Of a stretch of 64,000 bases of DNA, positions 44,007 to 56,461 are shown one piece after another (the stretch's first letter is position 1; each line of letters begins with the position of its first letter). This DNA comes from Begonia masoniana (Eukaryota > Streptophyta > Magnoliopsida > Cucurbitales > Begoniaceae), in NCBI GenBank assembly GCA_022432975.1, contig CM039503.1:46098079-46162078 (forward strand), given 5' to 3'. Below the pieces are notes generated by a model that saw only the letters and a list, made by a program, of their open reading frames with translations, was not told the origin of the DNA and searched no databases. The translations under genes were made by a program, and so were the position numbers.

Positions 44007-46560
44007 TGTAATACCCGGCTTGTACGAAATATTAATAATATATTATGTGATGACATTTTTGTAAGTATGTCGAATCAAGCCCATTTTGTGAAAGGAAAGC
44101 GTCATTTCGATCCTAACGATTAACAGAAATTTTAAGGAATTTACGGGATTTTTCGGAGTAATAACGCTATATTTCGAGTAATTACATTTCTCGTAATGTA
44201 AATGACGTTTTAGTAAAAATAGTAAACAAGGTCCGATTTGCGAACGGACAGTTTTAATAGAACCTAAATAATGAGTTGGACTTATTGGCGAAATAAGAAA
44301 ATTTGAAGAAAACGAATAGTTAGCCGATTAACGAAACGAAGGACGAAGTAATTAATGAAGGGCAAAATGGTCATTTGCCAAGTCAATTTTTAAATTAAAA
44401 ACCAAATCTCCTTCTTTCCTCCGGACTTCACGAATTCCTTTCTGTTTTTCTTCTTTTCTCCTGCGACCAGAGAGCGACTTCCTCTCTGCCATTGACATTT
44501 TCTCAACGCCGATCTCCGATTTTCCTCCGATCAACTTCCGTTCTTCACGTTTCCTCCTCCAATCGACGCTCTAGGTATGAATCTACGATCTTAGAGCATT
44601 TATTTCGATTTTTACGGAGTTTAAACAATTAGAGTTTCGTTTAGATTTCGTTTAAAATCGAGATTTAGGGTTCGAAATCGATAGATTGTTGTAGATTACG
44701 AATGTATAGGGCGTATTGAACGTTATTGGACGAAATTAAATCGATTTTTGAGAAATGTTAAAATTGGAGAATTTTCGGGTTTTTAGGAAAAACTCGTAAT
44801 TATGATTTTAAACTATCGAGCATTAATCGTTGTTTAAATACTTCGATTAGTTAAGCTAAAGCTTTAAGAAATTTCCTTTGTTAAGGTTTTGTTGAATTCG
44901 GACGATTAGAAGTTCAAACGCGTGGTATTGATAATCGTTGTGTTTTGCTTGAGACAAACAACGCTCGTGGATGGAGCTTGAGCTGCTTTGGACACGAGGT
45001 AAGTTCTCGTGATTTTCTCTGGCCGATTGGCCTACACCGTACGTCGAGGTCGTCTCGAGGAGTTTTGGTGACGCGTATATTTAAATTGTTTTGGTTGGGT
45101 AGTTAGGATTAGTTCTGTATAGGTTATGCTTTTAAATGCTTTATTGTCTTGATGGATACGAATCGTGTATGTTTACTTTCTGTCATATTGAACTGTTCAC
45201 GCATCACGTGTTTTAAAAGAACATAGAAAATGAATTTCTGTATGATGTTTTAAAGAAAATGGCGATGTGGCCTGGAGAGGGGCACGACCTATTGTGGAGA
45301 CCGATTACGGGTTTGTCACAATACCACATTTATTGCATACTCATACAGTTATACAGTTACAGGTCATACGAGATGGGGCTCAGACACAGCTGTACGTGTT
45401 GTAAGCGTGTACCCCCCCCGTCTAGCTAGAAAGAGTAGTCCGACCGCTGGATGTGCTCTCTCCGGTTATGAGGCTGAGATCTCGGTGACACCCACATAAT
45501 AAAAATAAAGAAAATGCTGCACGATTTCTGAACTCATATGCATAGCATGCATGTACATTTACTAGAACTTGTTGAGATTTTTATCTCATAGGTGTCTGTA
45601 TGGTGTAGGTGACTTCGACATAGGTGAGGATGAGATCCCTCCACCTGAGGAGTGATCCAGTTGACGGAGGATGGTTGCGGTGGTGTGCTGGCGCAGTCGA
45701 CGTTTACCGGACCCGTGGGGATGTATGTATAGGTTTTGGGGTTTTTGGGATGTTTTGGGCTGATGGTTGTTTAGACATTTTTGGATGCTTGGTTCTGGTA
45801 GTTGATAGGTTTACGTTTTGATGTTTTAAACATTTTTTTGAAACCTGTTTTATAAACTGTTTTTATAAAGTTTTATTAGAAATTGTTTAGTGATTTAAAA
45901 CAGGAGGAAATTGGTAGTTTTCGAACGTATCCACGAAGTTTGTTTTCACGAAAGTTCGTTATGTTTTAAACACGTTTTAAAGTATGTTTAGGCCGTTAAG
46001 TTGAGATTGATAAATAGAGAAGTGAGTTAAGTTTTCTGGAAGTGTTTAGAGTGCATATGTAGGAGGAAGAAATGAAAAGGGTTGAAGTTTGCTCTCTGGA
46101 ATTTCGATTCCAGAGAGCTTGCCAAATAGAAAAAAATGTGATCGCCAAAATGGAGTGGAGGCCGAAATGATGTGGCGACCGATCGCCAGGGTGAGGGGCG
46201 ACCAATCGCCCCTCCATGTCTGGAACTCGGCGATCGATCTCCAAAAATTATGGAGATCAATCGCCCCTCATTGTTTTACCATTGGCGATCGATCTCCAAA
46301 AATTATGGAGATCGATCGCCCCTCCTCTTCAGTCGCAAATGGACGGTTCTGGCCTCCCCTTTTAATTGATTTGTTAATTGATTTTAAATGTTTATTTATT
46401 TAGTTTTATGTTTGTTTTAAAAGGTTTAAAAGTTAGATTTCAATTCCGATTTCGATTCTGATTTCGATTTCGGTTTAGGTTCCGCTTAGAGTTTATTTAA
46501 ACTATAGAGATAAAAAAAAAAGGGTACGGGAAAAATGGGTACAGTGTTAGGGGCGCTACA
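44007..46560 (+). mobile_element. Solo LTR L, 2.55 kb, related to D
   Basis: Starts TGTAATACCCGG and ends GGGGCGCTACA. Duplication TGTCC at 44002-44006 and 46561-46565. Leader: donor 44574/44575, acceptor AG 44952-44953, middle exon 44954-44998, donor GTAAGT at 44999, GGCC-GATT-GGCC hairpin 45021-45032, last acceptor AG 45607-45608, acidic frame 45609-45655. Exons 1, 2 and 3 can be read in the same frame as in D, and exon 2 holds an ATG. Confidence 0.9.
46229..46320 (+). repeat. Two tandem 14-bp-stem GATC hairpins
   Basis: GGCGATCGATCTCC, a 9-base AT loop, then its inverse (46284-46297 with 46307-46320, perfect). A second copy at 46229-46265 has one mismatch. It lies near the 3' end of LTR L, at the same place as the palindromes in D. 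Confidence 0.9.
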
Positions 46561-46980
46561 TGTCCACTGCCGGGCGATGTCAAATTAATCACACGGGGGT
46601 GCACGTGATACATCGGATGAGGTACGCTCTATTAGCCTATGCATGCAAACCCATGCGAACCCGAGCAGACTAACGTAGAGTAATCTGGGGGCATTTCTTT
46701 CCTGCCCAAATTCGTTATAGAACTTATGACTGCGTATGTTCGCTCGACTCTGTGAACGAATATGTTGTTAGTTTTAAGAGAAAGTCAAGTTCGATGAATC
46801 TAGTTTCTATCTATTATGTTGAAGTCCTTAAGTTCTGTTGAAAAAAAAAAAAGAATATAATACAAGGGGGACCTTTGTGTAAAGTGGTCGAAGGGTGAAA
46901 GGTCTAAAGAGATCAGAGTAAATATGAATTTAAGAGGTTAAATTATGAATCATGTGGCGATTCCATACGGGGTCGTTACA

Positions 46981-49671
46981 CTTCGGGTGTGACCGAGAGC
47001 AATCTATGTGTTTTATTTGTTTATTTTGTGATGTTCAATCATGACTGAGAGCATTAGATTAAAGCAACATGTGTAGTATTTTTGATGTAGTCGTTGATTT
47101 TGATTGATTAAATTTGTTTTAGGATGGAAAACATTAATGATAGTGTAGCGGGTCCTGCACATAGTCAAACGAAAAGGAAAAAATCAAAAGTTTGGAATCA
47201 TTTTACGAAGATTGAAAGTTCTAATAATAGCAATCCTAGAGCAAAATGTAATCATTGCTCATAGTCATATGCATGTCATGCATCGAAAAATGGGACATCA
47301 TACTTGAAAAAACACATTCTAAATTGCAACAAACTATTGGCAAGTGTTGATAGGAAACAAAAGACATTAAGCTATCAGAACATGGGAGGAGGAACAAATG
47401 TAACTTGTTTTAGTCTTGCAACTTGTTTTAGTCTTGCAACTTGTTGAGAATTGTTTGCAAAGATGATTATTGTTGATGAATTTCCTTTCAAATTCGTTGA
47501 AGGATAGAGTTTTAGAACATATTCGCAATATGTTCAATCTAAGTTTTCCATACCTTCTAGAACTATCATTGGACGAGATATTATGAGTATTTATGAGAAA
47601 GAAAAATTGAAATTGAAAGATTATTTTAGAAATACATCTCAACGAGTATGCTTGACTATAGATACATGGACTTCTGTTCAAAATTTGAATTACATGGTAT
47701 TAACTGCTCATTACATTGATAGTGATTGGATATTGGGTAAGAGAATTATCAATTTTTGCTTGATTTCGAATTATAAAGGTGAAACGATTGGTAAAGAAAT
47801 AGAAAGATGTTTGTTTGAATGGGGAATTGAAAATGTTTTGACGATTACAGTTGACAATGCTTCATCGAATGATGTTGCAATTTCGTATTTGGTCAAAAGT
47901 ATTAGAAATTGGAATGGGTTAGTTTTGAATGGAGAACACATGCATGTGAGATGTTTTACACATATTTTAAATTTGATAGTGTGTGATGGTTTAAAAGATC
48001 ATCAAGAGTCTATTGCAAGAGTTCGTAGAATGGTGAAATATGTTCGATCTTCTCTTGCAAGGCTACAACAATTTAGAAATTGTGTTGAAAATGTAAAGAT
48101 CACTTGCAAAAGTAATGTTTGTCTTGACGTACCTACTAGATGGAATTCTACATATTTAATATTAGAAAGCACCGAAAAGTATGAAAGAGCTTTTGCAAAG
48201 TTAATTGAAAGTGATGGTCATTATTTTCTTGATTTGGGCGGGGAAAGTGAAAGACCACCCACAATAGAAGACTGGGCTAATATTAGAGAGCTTGTCAAGT
48301 TTTTGAAGATCTTTTACGATACAACTGTTTTCGTTTCGGCCTCCTCACATGTCACCTCCAATATTTATATTAGTGAAGTGTGTAATTTGAAAATGATTAT
48401 CCATGAGCACTCTCAGTGTGATAATCCATTGTTGAGAATAATGACTATTAACATGCAAAGAAAGTTTGACAAATATTAGAGGAGTTGTGATAAATTCAAT
48501 ATGTTGATGTGTGTAGCAATTGTACTAGACCCTAGATATAAAATAAAGTTTTTGAAACATTGTCTCACCATGTTGTTTGATAGTGACAAGACAAATGATT
48601 TAGTGAGACAAGTAGAAATTGTGATGAAAAGATTATATCTCCATTATAAATTTGATTTTGATACTTCAGAAGACAATTCTAGTATGATGGTTGGAACGAC
48701 TTCTACCATAACGAAACAAAGTAGTACTTCAACCCGGAATAAGGTGCATGAGATGTTTTTTAATGATCAAGATGATGATGGCGATTCAATTAATCAGACT
48801 GAAGTTCATCAATATTAATCTGAAAGATTAACAAAGTTTTCAGATAAAATTGATATTCTAGCATGGTAGAAAGTGAATTCCTTGAAATTTCCACTATTTA
48901 GTAAAATAGCAAGGGATGTATTAGTTATCTCCATTTCAACAGTTGCTTCGGAATCAGCCTTTAGTAACGGAGGACGTGTGCTCGATTCATTTCGTAGTTC
49001 TTTGTCCCCAAAGACTGTCGAGGCGCCTATTTGCACTCAAAGTTAGATTCGAACGGCAAAACATCAATCTACCAACTTTAATTCTTCCGTGGCAAATATT
49101 GATGAAATTGAACAAGGTATGTACTGTTTTATTTTATATCTTTGTTTTCTTTTTGTTTCATACTTCTAATTCATTTTATGTAATTGGTTTATCAACTATA
49201 TTTTGTAAATTTCACATCAACTAATGGAGAAGAAGATATTCTTCCAATATTGGTAGAATAGTTAAAGGCTTGGAGCGAATATTCTGTTTGATACTCGGTT
49301 TGTTTCTCTGTCGTGGCCGTTGATAACTTGATATTATTACTTTTGTTATGATATTACTTTTATTTCCTAAAAGGATTTATTGTTATTTTGACTTTACTTT
49401 TCGTTTTTTATTCTTCTAATACATTTTTTTTTATTTATATTTGACTATATATCTAATTATTTTTTATCTCCTCCAATTTAAATTTACATTATTTTAATTT
49501 TTGGAAAATAGTTTGTAGAACCGAAATCGAACCGGAACTTTCGGTTCAGTTCCGGTTCGATTTTGGTATGTTAAAAGACCGGTTTCGGTTCGGTAAATTC
49601 GAAACCGAAACCGATCGGTTCGGTTCGGTTCCTCTCCAAAACCGAACCGAAATCGGTTTTGCACACCCCTA
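46981..49671 (+). mobile_element. hAT transposon, 5' end lost, 3' end intact
   Basis: The 3' terminus is TCGGTTTTGCACACCCCTA, inverse of the terminal sequence at 1693. The first 120 bases match the hAT at 652-800. The 5' terminal part was cut away by LTR K. GGTTCGG words (49525-49640) precede the end. Confidence 0.85.
47124..49115 (+). pseudogene. hAT transposase (BED zinc finger, RICESLEEPER-like)
   Basis: One frame from ATG 47124. Domains in order: BED finger (KVWNHFTK, then CNHC and the later H and C), then the RNase H-like transposase core (LTIDTWTS, ITVDNASSND, MHVRCFTHILNLIV, VPTRWNSTY), then the C-terminal hATC dimerisation region (FPLFSKIARDVLVI, STVASESAFSNGGRVLD). In-frame stops near 47262, 47445, 47508, 48477, 48816, 48867 and 49043; several replace tryptophan (TGG to TAG), for example LAW-stop before KVNS. 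A GTATGT donor near 49116 may lead to a small last exon (GEEDILPILVE, 49225-49260). It is inactive but well preserved. Confidence 0.9.
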
Positions 49672-49679
49672 TAGGAACC

Positions 49680-50753
49680 CAAGCTAGAATGATTTGACAA
49701 GTGTTCGAGAAAGCTGAAGTCGGAGAAATATCTTAAAAAATAGCCCAAAAGAGGTCCTAGGAACGACAAAAAAATAAGGCCTAAGGGACAACCCAATAAA
49801 GCCCAAAAGAGAGTCGTCTTGGAGCTCAAACAACAAGACACCACAGCTTAACCCGCCAAATGTCGCAGTGCGAAATGCGTCCCGCAACTAGGCTGCCTAG
49901 AAGAACAACCCAACATTGCAACATGATGTTCATAGGCATTTATGCGTTTTCCAGAAATGCCTAGGTGTTGGGTCCATAATGCCACAGCATCGACAAAATA
50001 GTTGACGCACGGTCTGATAAAAAATTGACTTTTATGTCGATTTTTCGAAGTCTAACCCAACACAGACTACTCTAAACCCACTTTTCAGTGGACATAGTAA
50101 AAAATCAACCAACGATTTTGAGTTTTTAAGCTCAAAATCCAATTTTTGATGAAAAAACAAAAACTAACGAAACAAATGTTTAAATTCAACGTACTCTCGA
50201 TAACTCGTAAATCGACGCCTCGAGGATTTAGATTGAATTCAAAATCGGCGCAACCCATTTAACTTGATATTCAAAACCTTGTATTTTGGTCTACTTTTTA
50301 GATTGTGACATATCGTTCATAAGTATAATATAATAAATTATAAATAATAAAATAATTGATGGAGCAATTTAATTTAATAATCTACAACTAAATTGAACAC
50401 GAGGGAGGGAGAGAGAGAGATTTATGATGGCACACATTTTCACTCAAATTCTATAGATTCTTGATCTAAATACTATATTGAGAAACCCTTATAAAATTCA
50501 TCGGAGGGAAACCTACAAAGCATTCCATAAAGAGAAAGGAGAGAGAGAAACCCTAACTCTGGCTTCTGTTGAAAATTGCATCAAATTAAACACGATTTAA
50601 CAACTGATCTCAACACAGAAAAATAGATTAATCAGAATTGAAATCATCACTTGAAGTGAACTATTCGAATCTCGCTTCATTGTTCCCCCACTTTTCAACC
50701 ATCATATTCCAAATCCCAGCAACATTTATTTTATTTTCGTACCTGATAGATAA
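49680..50753. other. Non-coding; 3' flank of the host gene
   Basis: No domain found. 50724-50736 has overlapping ATTTTATTT/ATTTATT words that on the minus strand give AATAAA-type polyadenylation signals about 20 bases after the stop of the host gene. GA-rich runs at 50400-50550. Confidence 0.45.
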
Positions 50754-51933
50754 TCAGTTTCCCAGGTCTTCGGCCGACGGATGATTTTTTTTGGGTTCGT
50801 ATTTCTTACACCACAGAGGTCTCCGGTCGACCAGAAACTTTGCCTCCCCTTCTCCGGCCAACACTACTGCTGGTATGTACATCACAGTGAAGACCACCTT
50901 TCCAAACAGCGGCGGTTCCCTTCTATGCTCAGGATAATGGATATAAACTCTCTCTATACATCGACCGTACTTCCTGCTTCCCAACTCGTAATCATTTTCT
51001 TTCACTAATCCCATATATTAAGATCTTGATCGTATATATACTTTTCTAATTTTGTTATTTCATTATAATTATTGTAAATTCAAGAATTTGTTGCAGTTAA
51101 CTTACTTTTTAACCAATTAAAGAAATTCATTTCGATTTAAAAATAAAAAACAGAGAATGAAATCGCGAGAGGTAAATCAATGGATTCCAAGAAATGGGTT
51201 GATCTAGAAGAAGAAGAAGAAAGACTTACATGGTGAAGAAGTTGATAATTTGACGCTCAGTGAGAGGGTAGCCATTGGAGAAGGTTAAGAAAAGGCATCT
51301 ACTTTCTTCAGAAGCCGCCTGTATACCTGGATACCATTCCTTCGCAAATGGGTTTAGTACGAACTTACGTTTTGCAGGGACAGTTGACTGAATACTGCTT
51401 TCTGGATTGACAGAGACAGTCTCTCCATTTTTATCATCCTCATTAGGGGTTTTCTCCGCCTCCTTTTCTTCTTCTTCTTCTTCTTCTTCGACTTCCTCTT
51501 CCTCATGGATTTCTTTTATTTCATCTTCAACATCATTGAAAGAGTTGCAGGTCAGTTCATTATACAAGCTTTCTATGCCCTTCGACACTCTCTCTATATA
51601 CTCATTGAAAATTTTAGAGAGAGAAACCGGACTAAGTTTTAAGAGAGTTGCAGTGGTGGAAAACAGATTTGGAGAGAAGGGTGTCGTCGAAGATGAGTCT
51701 AAAATGGCCAGAATAGCCATGGATTCTTCCAAGAGTGAAGAAATGAACTTTTCATTGTCGTTTTCACTGATTTTTGACGCTAGTTTTTCTCCATAGCCTT
51801 GAGCTTGAAACCACATCCAAAGGGCTGGGATTTTCATGGCCGTTTCCTGGTCTATTTCTCTCTCTACCAGACGACGAAATAACGCCATTTCAGGGCCATA
51901 AGAAACAGTGTTCTTAGACTCAGTTGTGTCCAT
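50754..51933 (-). CDS. Uncharacterised plant protein with RRM-like C-terminus, two exons
   Basis: Exon 1 51933-51230 and exon 2 50973-50754 (minus). The donor CAT|GTAAGTC and acceptor AAGCAG|GAAG join in frame to give 307 residues ending EDLGN. Residues 1-130 are helical and unnamed; a poly-Glu tract (EEEEVEEEEEEEE, about 148-160) follows. The C-terminal 90 residues look like an RNA-recognition fold: LFLTFSNGYPLTERQIINFF, then after the intron RVYIHYPEH and LFGKVVFTVMYIPA, then VDRRPLWCKKY. The intron falls between two structural elements of this domain. No stops or frameshifts, a clear contrast with the surrounding transposons. RNA binding is inferred; no specific gene name is recognised. 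Confidence 0.85.
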
Positions 51934-52013
51934 ATGGGTAGAGAGAGAGAGAGAGAGTTTCTATATGAGAAAGAAGACTGTATTAAGGGAAAAGATGGGT
52001 GAGATAGCCATGG

Positions 52014-52021
52014 ATTTTATA
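52014..52021 (-). promoter_or_regulatory. TATA box of the host gene
   Basis: TATAAAAT on the minus strand, about 80 bases before the ATG at 51933. A (GA)n/(CT)n tract at 51941-51957 lies in the predicted 5' untranslated region, a common plant core-promoter pattern. Confidence 0.65.
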
Positions 52022-54816
52022 GCAAGATTGAAGCATTGCAATGGTTCATAACAGTTCTAATTTTCAAAATCAAACTTTTTCAGTAAAAAACATGATTAGG
52101 GTTTTCTTTTTTCACCAAAACAAGTAACAGTCGCTGGATTTTCAATCTCCATGTCAAAATCTGGATTCAAAGTACTACATTACTAATTATTAACTTTACT
52201 TCCATCTTTTGATATCCCCCCCAAATACGGCCCCGTTTCATTTCCATTTATGCATTTTTTAATCTCTTGTTGTTAATTCTATTCACTTCCACTGCATAAA
52301 CATTGTACTGCATAAAAACATTTACATTTGCTACTCTTCTCTATACTCAACAAATATCATGTTATTTGTCACGTTTATTTTCAAAATAAACAAACAACGA
52401 TTGCGCAGACATTCATTACATGTTACAACTCATGCTTTGTTTCCAAAGATACTATTTGTCGCATTTGAAATTTATGCACGGCAATAATCAACTCGTATAC
52501 CCGTCAACGGTATTGGGAAGTTTATCGTTAATTCCGAGACTTTGTTTAAAAAAAGAAGATAATCTGGAGAGAAAATGGTTGTTACCATGACATAGAAGAG
52601 ATTGTAGATTGTTGATTATGTTACTATATGGGGCTGATACATATTTGAAAGCATTAACTCAACATTTTGTCTTTTTTCTTAAAGGGTTTTCAAAGTCCAT
52701 ATTTGGAAAGTCCACTTTTCAGATTTGAATGTTATGTATGCATGCATGCATGATCTGTGTGTGTGTGATTAATTAATAGATATAGATATGGTGTCATTAA
52801 TTCACTTCCATTTATTGACTACCAAAATAAATCATAGACAACCCCTAACAAATTTTGTTCTATATTACCTTGTGTTTTTTGTTTTCTCTTGGAATAACAT
52901 TTTGCACGATTAGTCAACTAGCATTTGTTTCAATTCTGAGAAGTAGTTTTAAGTGTTTTTAGTTTTAAATTTTGCTTTTTAAGAGTATCTATGTTGTCAT
53001 GACCAGGAGATTGGTCAACAAAAAATAAAGATTGATCGACTAGATCATCGGAGAAGACTCGGCTGCCCAGCCCAGAGCATGGTCCATGGTTCGAAGCAAA
53101 AGATTTAAAAATCAAATTCAAAATCATAACTCACATGAGATTGATCGAAGTTCACTCAGTGATTACTATAATATGAAATAGTTGAATAAATGAAATCCCA
53201 AGAGTATTGTACATGAAATATACACGTGCAATAGCCATACGTAATTATACTCCTCATTATCGCGAGTTCTTATCAGGAAAAAAATGGTAATCTTTTAGTA
53301 TGAAGAACCAAACTCAGTAGAGGTCCTACCACAGTATTCAATGTATATGAATACATGAAAAAAAACATGTCTTGTCATATATAAGTTAAAATCATGAGCT
53401 TGGAAAAATATGCATGTATAAATTTATATTCAGACATTTTCACCATTTTAAAAACATGCTTCATGTGCATTAGGTGGGGAATATCGAAAACTATGTTACA
53501 TAATATATTGTATTTATATAGAAAATAATGTAACCACCATTTTTTGTAGAAAACAGTTTCAATGGGAATAAGATCAACTTACAAACCTTCATATGACGGT
53601 ACCTGAAAGCATGTAAGAAAGAGAAGTGATAGTTTTGAGATAAGTTAAGACGTAAACAAACACTCTGGCAAGATTTAAGGATTTTCACCTAGAGACACGA
53701 TATTGAAAGTTGTCTCAATACATATATTGCACGTGACAAACAATCATCTTCTCGCTCAATAGAATGTGTGTATTAAACAAATAGCCCAGATCATAGTTTG
53801 AATATAGTTAGAAACTTCATTTGGAAAATAAAGTGAACTATCATGCATGCTAAAAATAAACATGTAAAATAAATGTACATATATATATAAAAAAAATTGA
53901 ATGATGTAAGACAAGGCATGATAGGATTTTTAGTGTGATATATTACAAAATAAGAGTTTCGAAAATCGTGATACATGTGAGAATATAGTAAAAGAAACTC
54001 TTACCTCAATGACAATAGGTCTTCTTCTCGCTGGGAATGACATGCTCAGGATCGGGTTTGAAATTAGCAAACTCGTTAAACCCTATAACAACACTGATGT
54101 CGAAATTCCTTCTAAGACTTTAAGGATAATGGTTGAATCTTGCATTGGAAATAGGAACCTAAATCGAAAAGACTCAACAAATGGTCGCGAACTTTAATGA
54201 GGCGACAAAACTCAAGCCTGAAAACAAGACAAGAAAAAGTCTGAGAACAACTCAAGAAACCAACCTTGCATAACGAGCACCGCACGCAACACCTGTCGTC
54301 TATCTAAGTGTTGTCCGCGTTTTGTCATGGCTCGCTTCCCAATTACTGGATTCTCGAAATGAGAATGTGATACAATTAACAAACACTAACCATACACCAG
54401 AAATATAAGGGTCAAAATGAAATTAAAACCATGCAACCCACATAATATACATGAGTCTTATTATATACGGACTCTAACCTCATATCAATACAAATATTTG
54501 GTCATAATATCAAATATTCTATACAAAAGAGTAACTAATTAAACTCTACTCCTATGTTGTGCTGAATCACTAATTTATTTGACCAATTCAAACTTTATCT
54601 TTTTCTGCAGAGTTGTTGGATCGAAATACTGAAAATAGGGAGAGTCTGTTAACTTAAAATGTGTTTAAGTATAACTATGTTTTCTATGATTGTGATTAAT
54701 ATGAAATATATACATATAAAATGAGTGTTAGAAATGAATGTTATTAATAGTTGTAGTATCTGTTTAGGAATGCTTTTTAAAAAGGGTATTATATTTTTCT
54801 AACAATTTTGATTAAG
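52022..54816. other. Host-gene upstream region, then decayed LTR-like DNA
   Basis: 52022-52900 is promoter-side AT-rich DNA with a short (ATGC)n run near 52738. From about 52930 the minus strand shows a donor-like ATTGAG|GTAAGAG near 54004 and loose similarity to LTR leaders. No coding region and no clean LTR ends. Confidence 0.35.
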
Positions 54817-56036
54817 TGTTGGTGTCAAGTTTGGTGCATGCAAAACGTTAAAGTAACATCGACCGAATCAAAGCAGACTTGAAAGTCATTCGGCAGATAT
54901 ATCGACCACTGTCAAAGCAGACCTGAATGTCATCTGCCAAATGTATAAATCAAGACGTCTACCGAAATTATCAACGACCTAAACCAAGTCGTCCAGATTC
55001 TAAAGTCGACAGATTGCAGAATCAATTGATTTGTCGACCAGATTTTAGAGTCATCCGAAAACAACGTCGACCAGATACTAAAGACAGAAGTCTACCAAAA
55101 ATAACATCATCTGATTCAAGAAGTCTTCTGCCGAAAGTAGTATCGGGATAACATCAACCGAATCAAAACTTTTTCCAAATAGACAACATCATCTGAATCA
55201 CAAAGTCGTCCAATATGAGAATGCTTCTCAAAGATCAATGTCATCCGAACAAAGACTTTGTCTGCCAGATTATCACCATCCGAATCACGAAGTCGTCCAA
55301 TATGAGAATGCTTTTCAAGATCAACGTCATCTTAACAAAAACTTCATCCACTAGAATAACATCTTCTGAATCAAGAAGTCTTCCGCCACGAGTGATAACG
55401 ACTCCTGATCTCAACGGCTAGTTTTTTGCGTACGGACTCTTCTCAACGGTCATATTTTCAATATGGAAACAAAGAGTCGTCTAAATGAGAAGTGGATTAC
55501 AGACACGAGTATAAAAGGAAGAATAGAAGCTCGAGATAAAAACTTTTGCCAATCTTTTGAACAGTCACTCTGAACTCCTACGAGCTCACACAATGATCTT
55601 TGTTTACACCTCTCTAGATCATAACTTGAGATTTAGCTTTTGAGAGAGTGTAGCTTTGTGCTCAAAACTTTTTCATATTGTAAAAGTTGTAAGACTGTAG
55701 ATCGACGCCCGTGAAGTTCAATCCAAAGTTGTAAGGCTGTAGATCGACGCCCGTGAAGTTCGATCAAGTAATCTCGGTTGAGGAGAAGATAAGGATCTTC
55801 AAGGGGGAAACCTTGAAGTGTGGACGTAGGCAAATTTGGCCCAACCACGTAAAAAAATTATCGATTTCAAATCTCTTCTCTCACTCTTACTTTAACTGTT
55901 TAGTACTGTTTGATATTTTTAGTACAATATCACCAAAAGTGAGAAGATAAGATAAAGAGAGTTTGTATTGTTAAAAACAACTAGGTTAAGAAATTTCTAA
56001 TTCATCCCCCCCCCCCTAAATAATCACGATTCTACA
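54817..56036 (+). mobile_element. 5' LTR of a SIRE/Maximus-like copia element
   Basis: From TGTTGGTGTCAAG to ATTCTACA, directly before the primer site. About 1.2 kb. TATAAAAGG at 55510. Contains repeated GTCATCCGAATC/GTCGTCC words (54840-55400), an 81-base near-repeat (GAATCACRAAGTCGTCCAAT at 55192 and 55273) and a 43-base tandem duplication (CTGTAGATCGACGCCCGTGA near 55696 and 55739). The 5' boundary is inferred. Confidence 0.7.
55510..55518 (+). promoter_or_regulatory. TATA box of the copia LTR
   Basis: TATAAAAGG in the middle of the LTR, about 520 bases before the primer site. Likely the element's start of transcription. Confidence 0.7.
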
Positions 56037-56037
56037 A

Positions 56038-56049
56038 TTGGTATCAGAG
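56038..56049 (+). other. Primer binding site of the copia element
   Basis: TTGGTATCAGAG follows the LTR end and matches the initiator-Met tRNA 3' end, the normal primer of plant copia elements. Confidence 0.9.
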
Positions 56050-56103
56050 TGAGGTTAAATATTGTCATATTTGTGAATTAAAAATTATTGTGATACACTT
56101 ACA

Positions 56104-56461
56104 ATGGCATTCAACACCAACAGTTCACACGTAGAGAGACAATCCACTTCTAGGCCACCTCTTTTTGATGGTAATGACTATGTATATTGGAAAGCTAGGA
56201 TGAGAATTTTTGTTCAAGCTATGGATTATAATTTATGAAATGTTATTGAAAATGTCCATCCATAACGGTCAAAATTGAGAATGGTGTTAGTATTCCCAAA
56301 ACATCACATGAACTAAGTGATTTAGATAAGAGAAATTTGAGTTTGAATGCTAAGGCAATTAACACCCTATACAGTGGGTTCCTAAGGGAACCAAACCTAA
56401 CGATAGGACCCAAAAAATTCTGGTACCAAAGAAGATTACATGATTTTCTTTCTTGTAGGAT
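56104..56461 (+). pseudogene. gag: copia gag remnant with internal deletion
   Basis: Starts MAFNTNSSHVERQS, then RPPLFDGNDYVYWKARMR, the usual copia gag start. After a short LSDLDKRNLSLNAKAI part the sequence jumps to the end of gag (WVPKGTK-like, then W-x-P-K, in shifted frames). The capsid body and CCHC finger are gone, so most of gag is deleted. Confidence 0.8.

Larger units (their letters stand above)
41915..46980 (+). mobile_element. LTR K, 3' LTR (contains LTR L)
   Basis: Starts TGTAACACCCGACGAG and ends GGGGTCGTTACA at 46980, about 2.5 kb without L. TATAAATA at 42080. Leader: donor 42238/42239, middle exon 42529-42574, donor GTAAGT at 42575, CCATTAGGGCCCTACATCAT at 42601, branch-like CTTACTAAGC at 43167, acceptor AG 43207-43208, acidic frame 43209-43255. 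The joined exon 2-3 frame is open. CCGGATGATGT words recur at 43640-44000. It inserted into the hAT element on its right. Confidence 0.85.
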
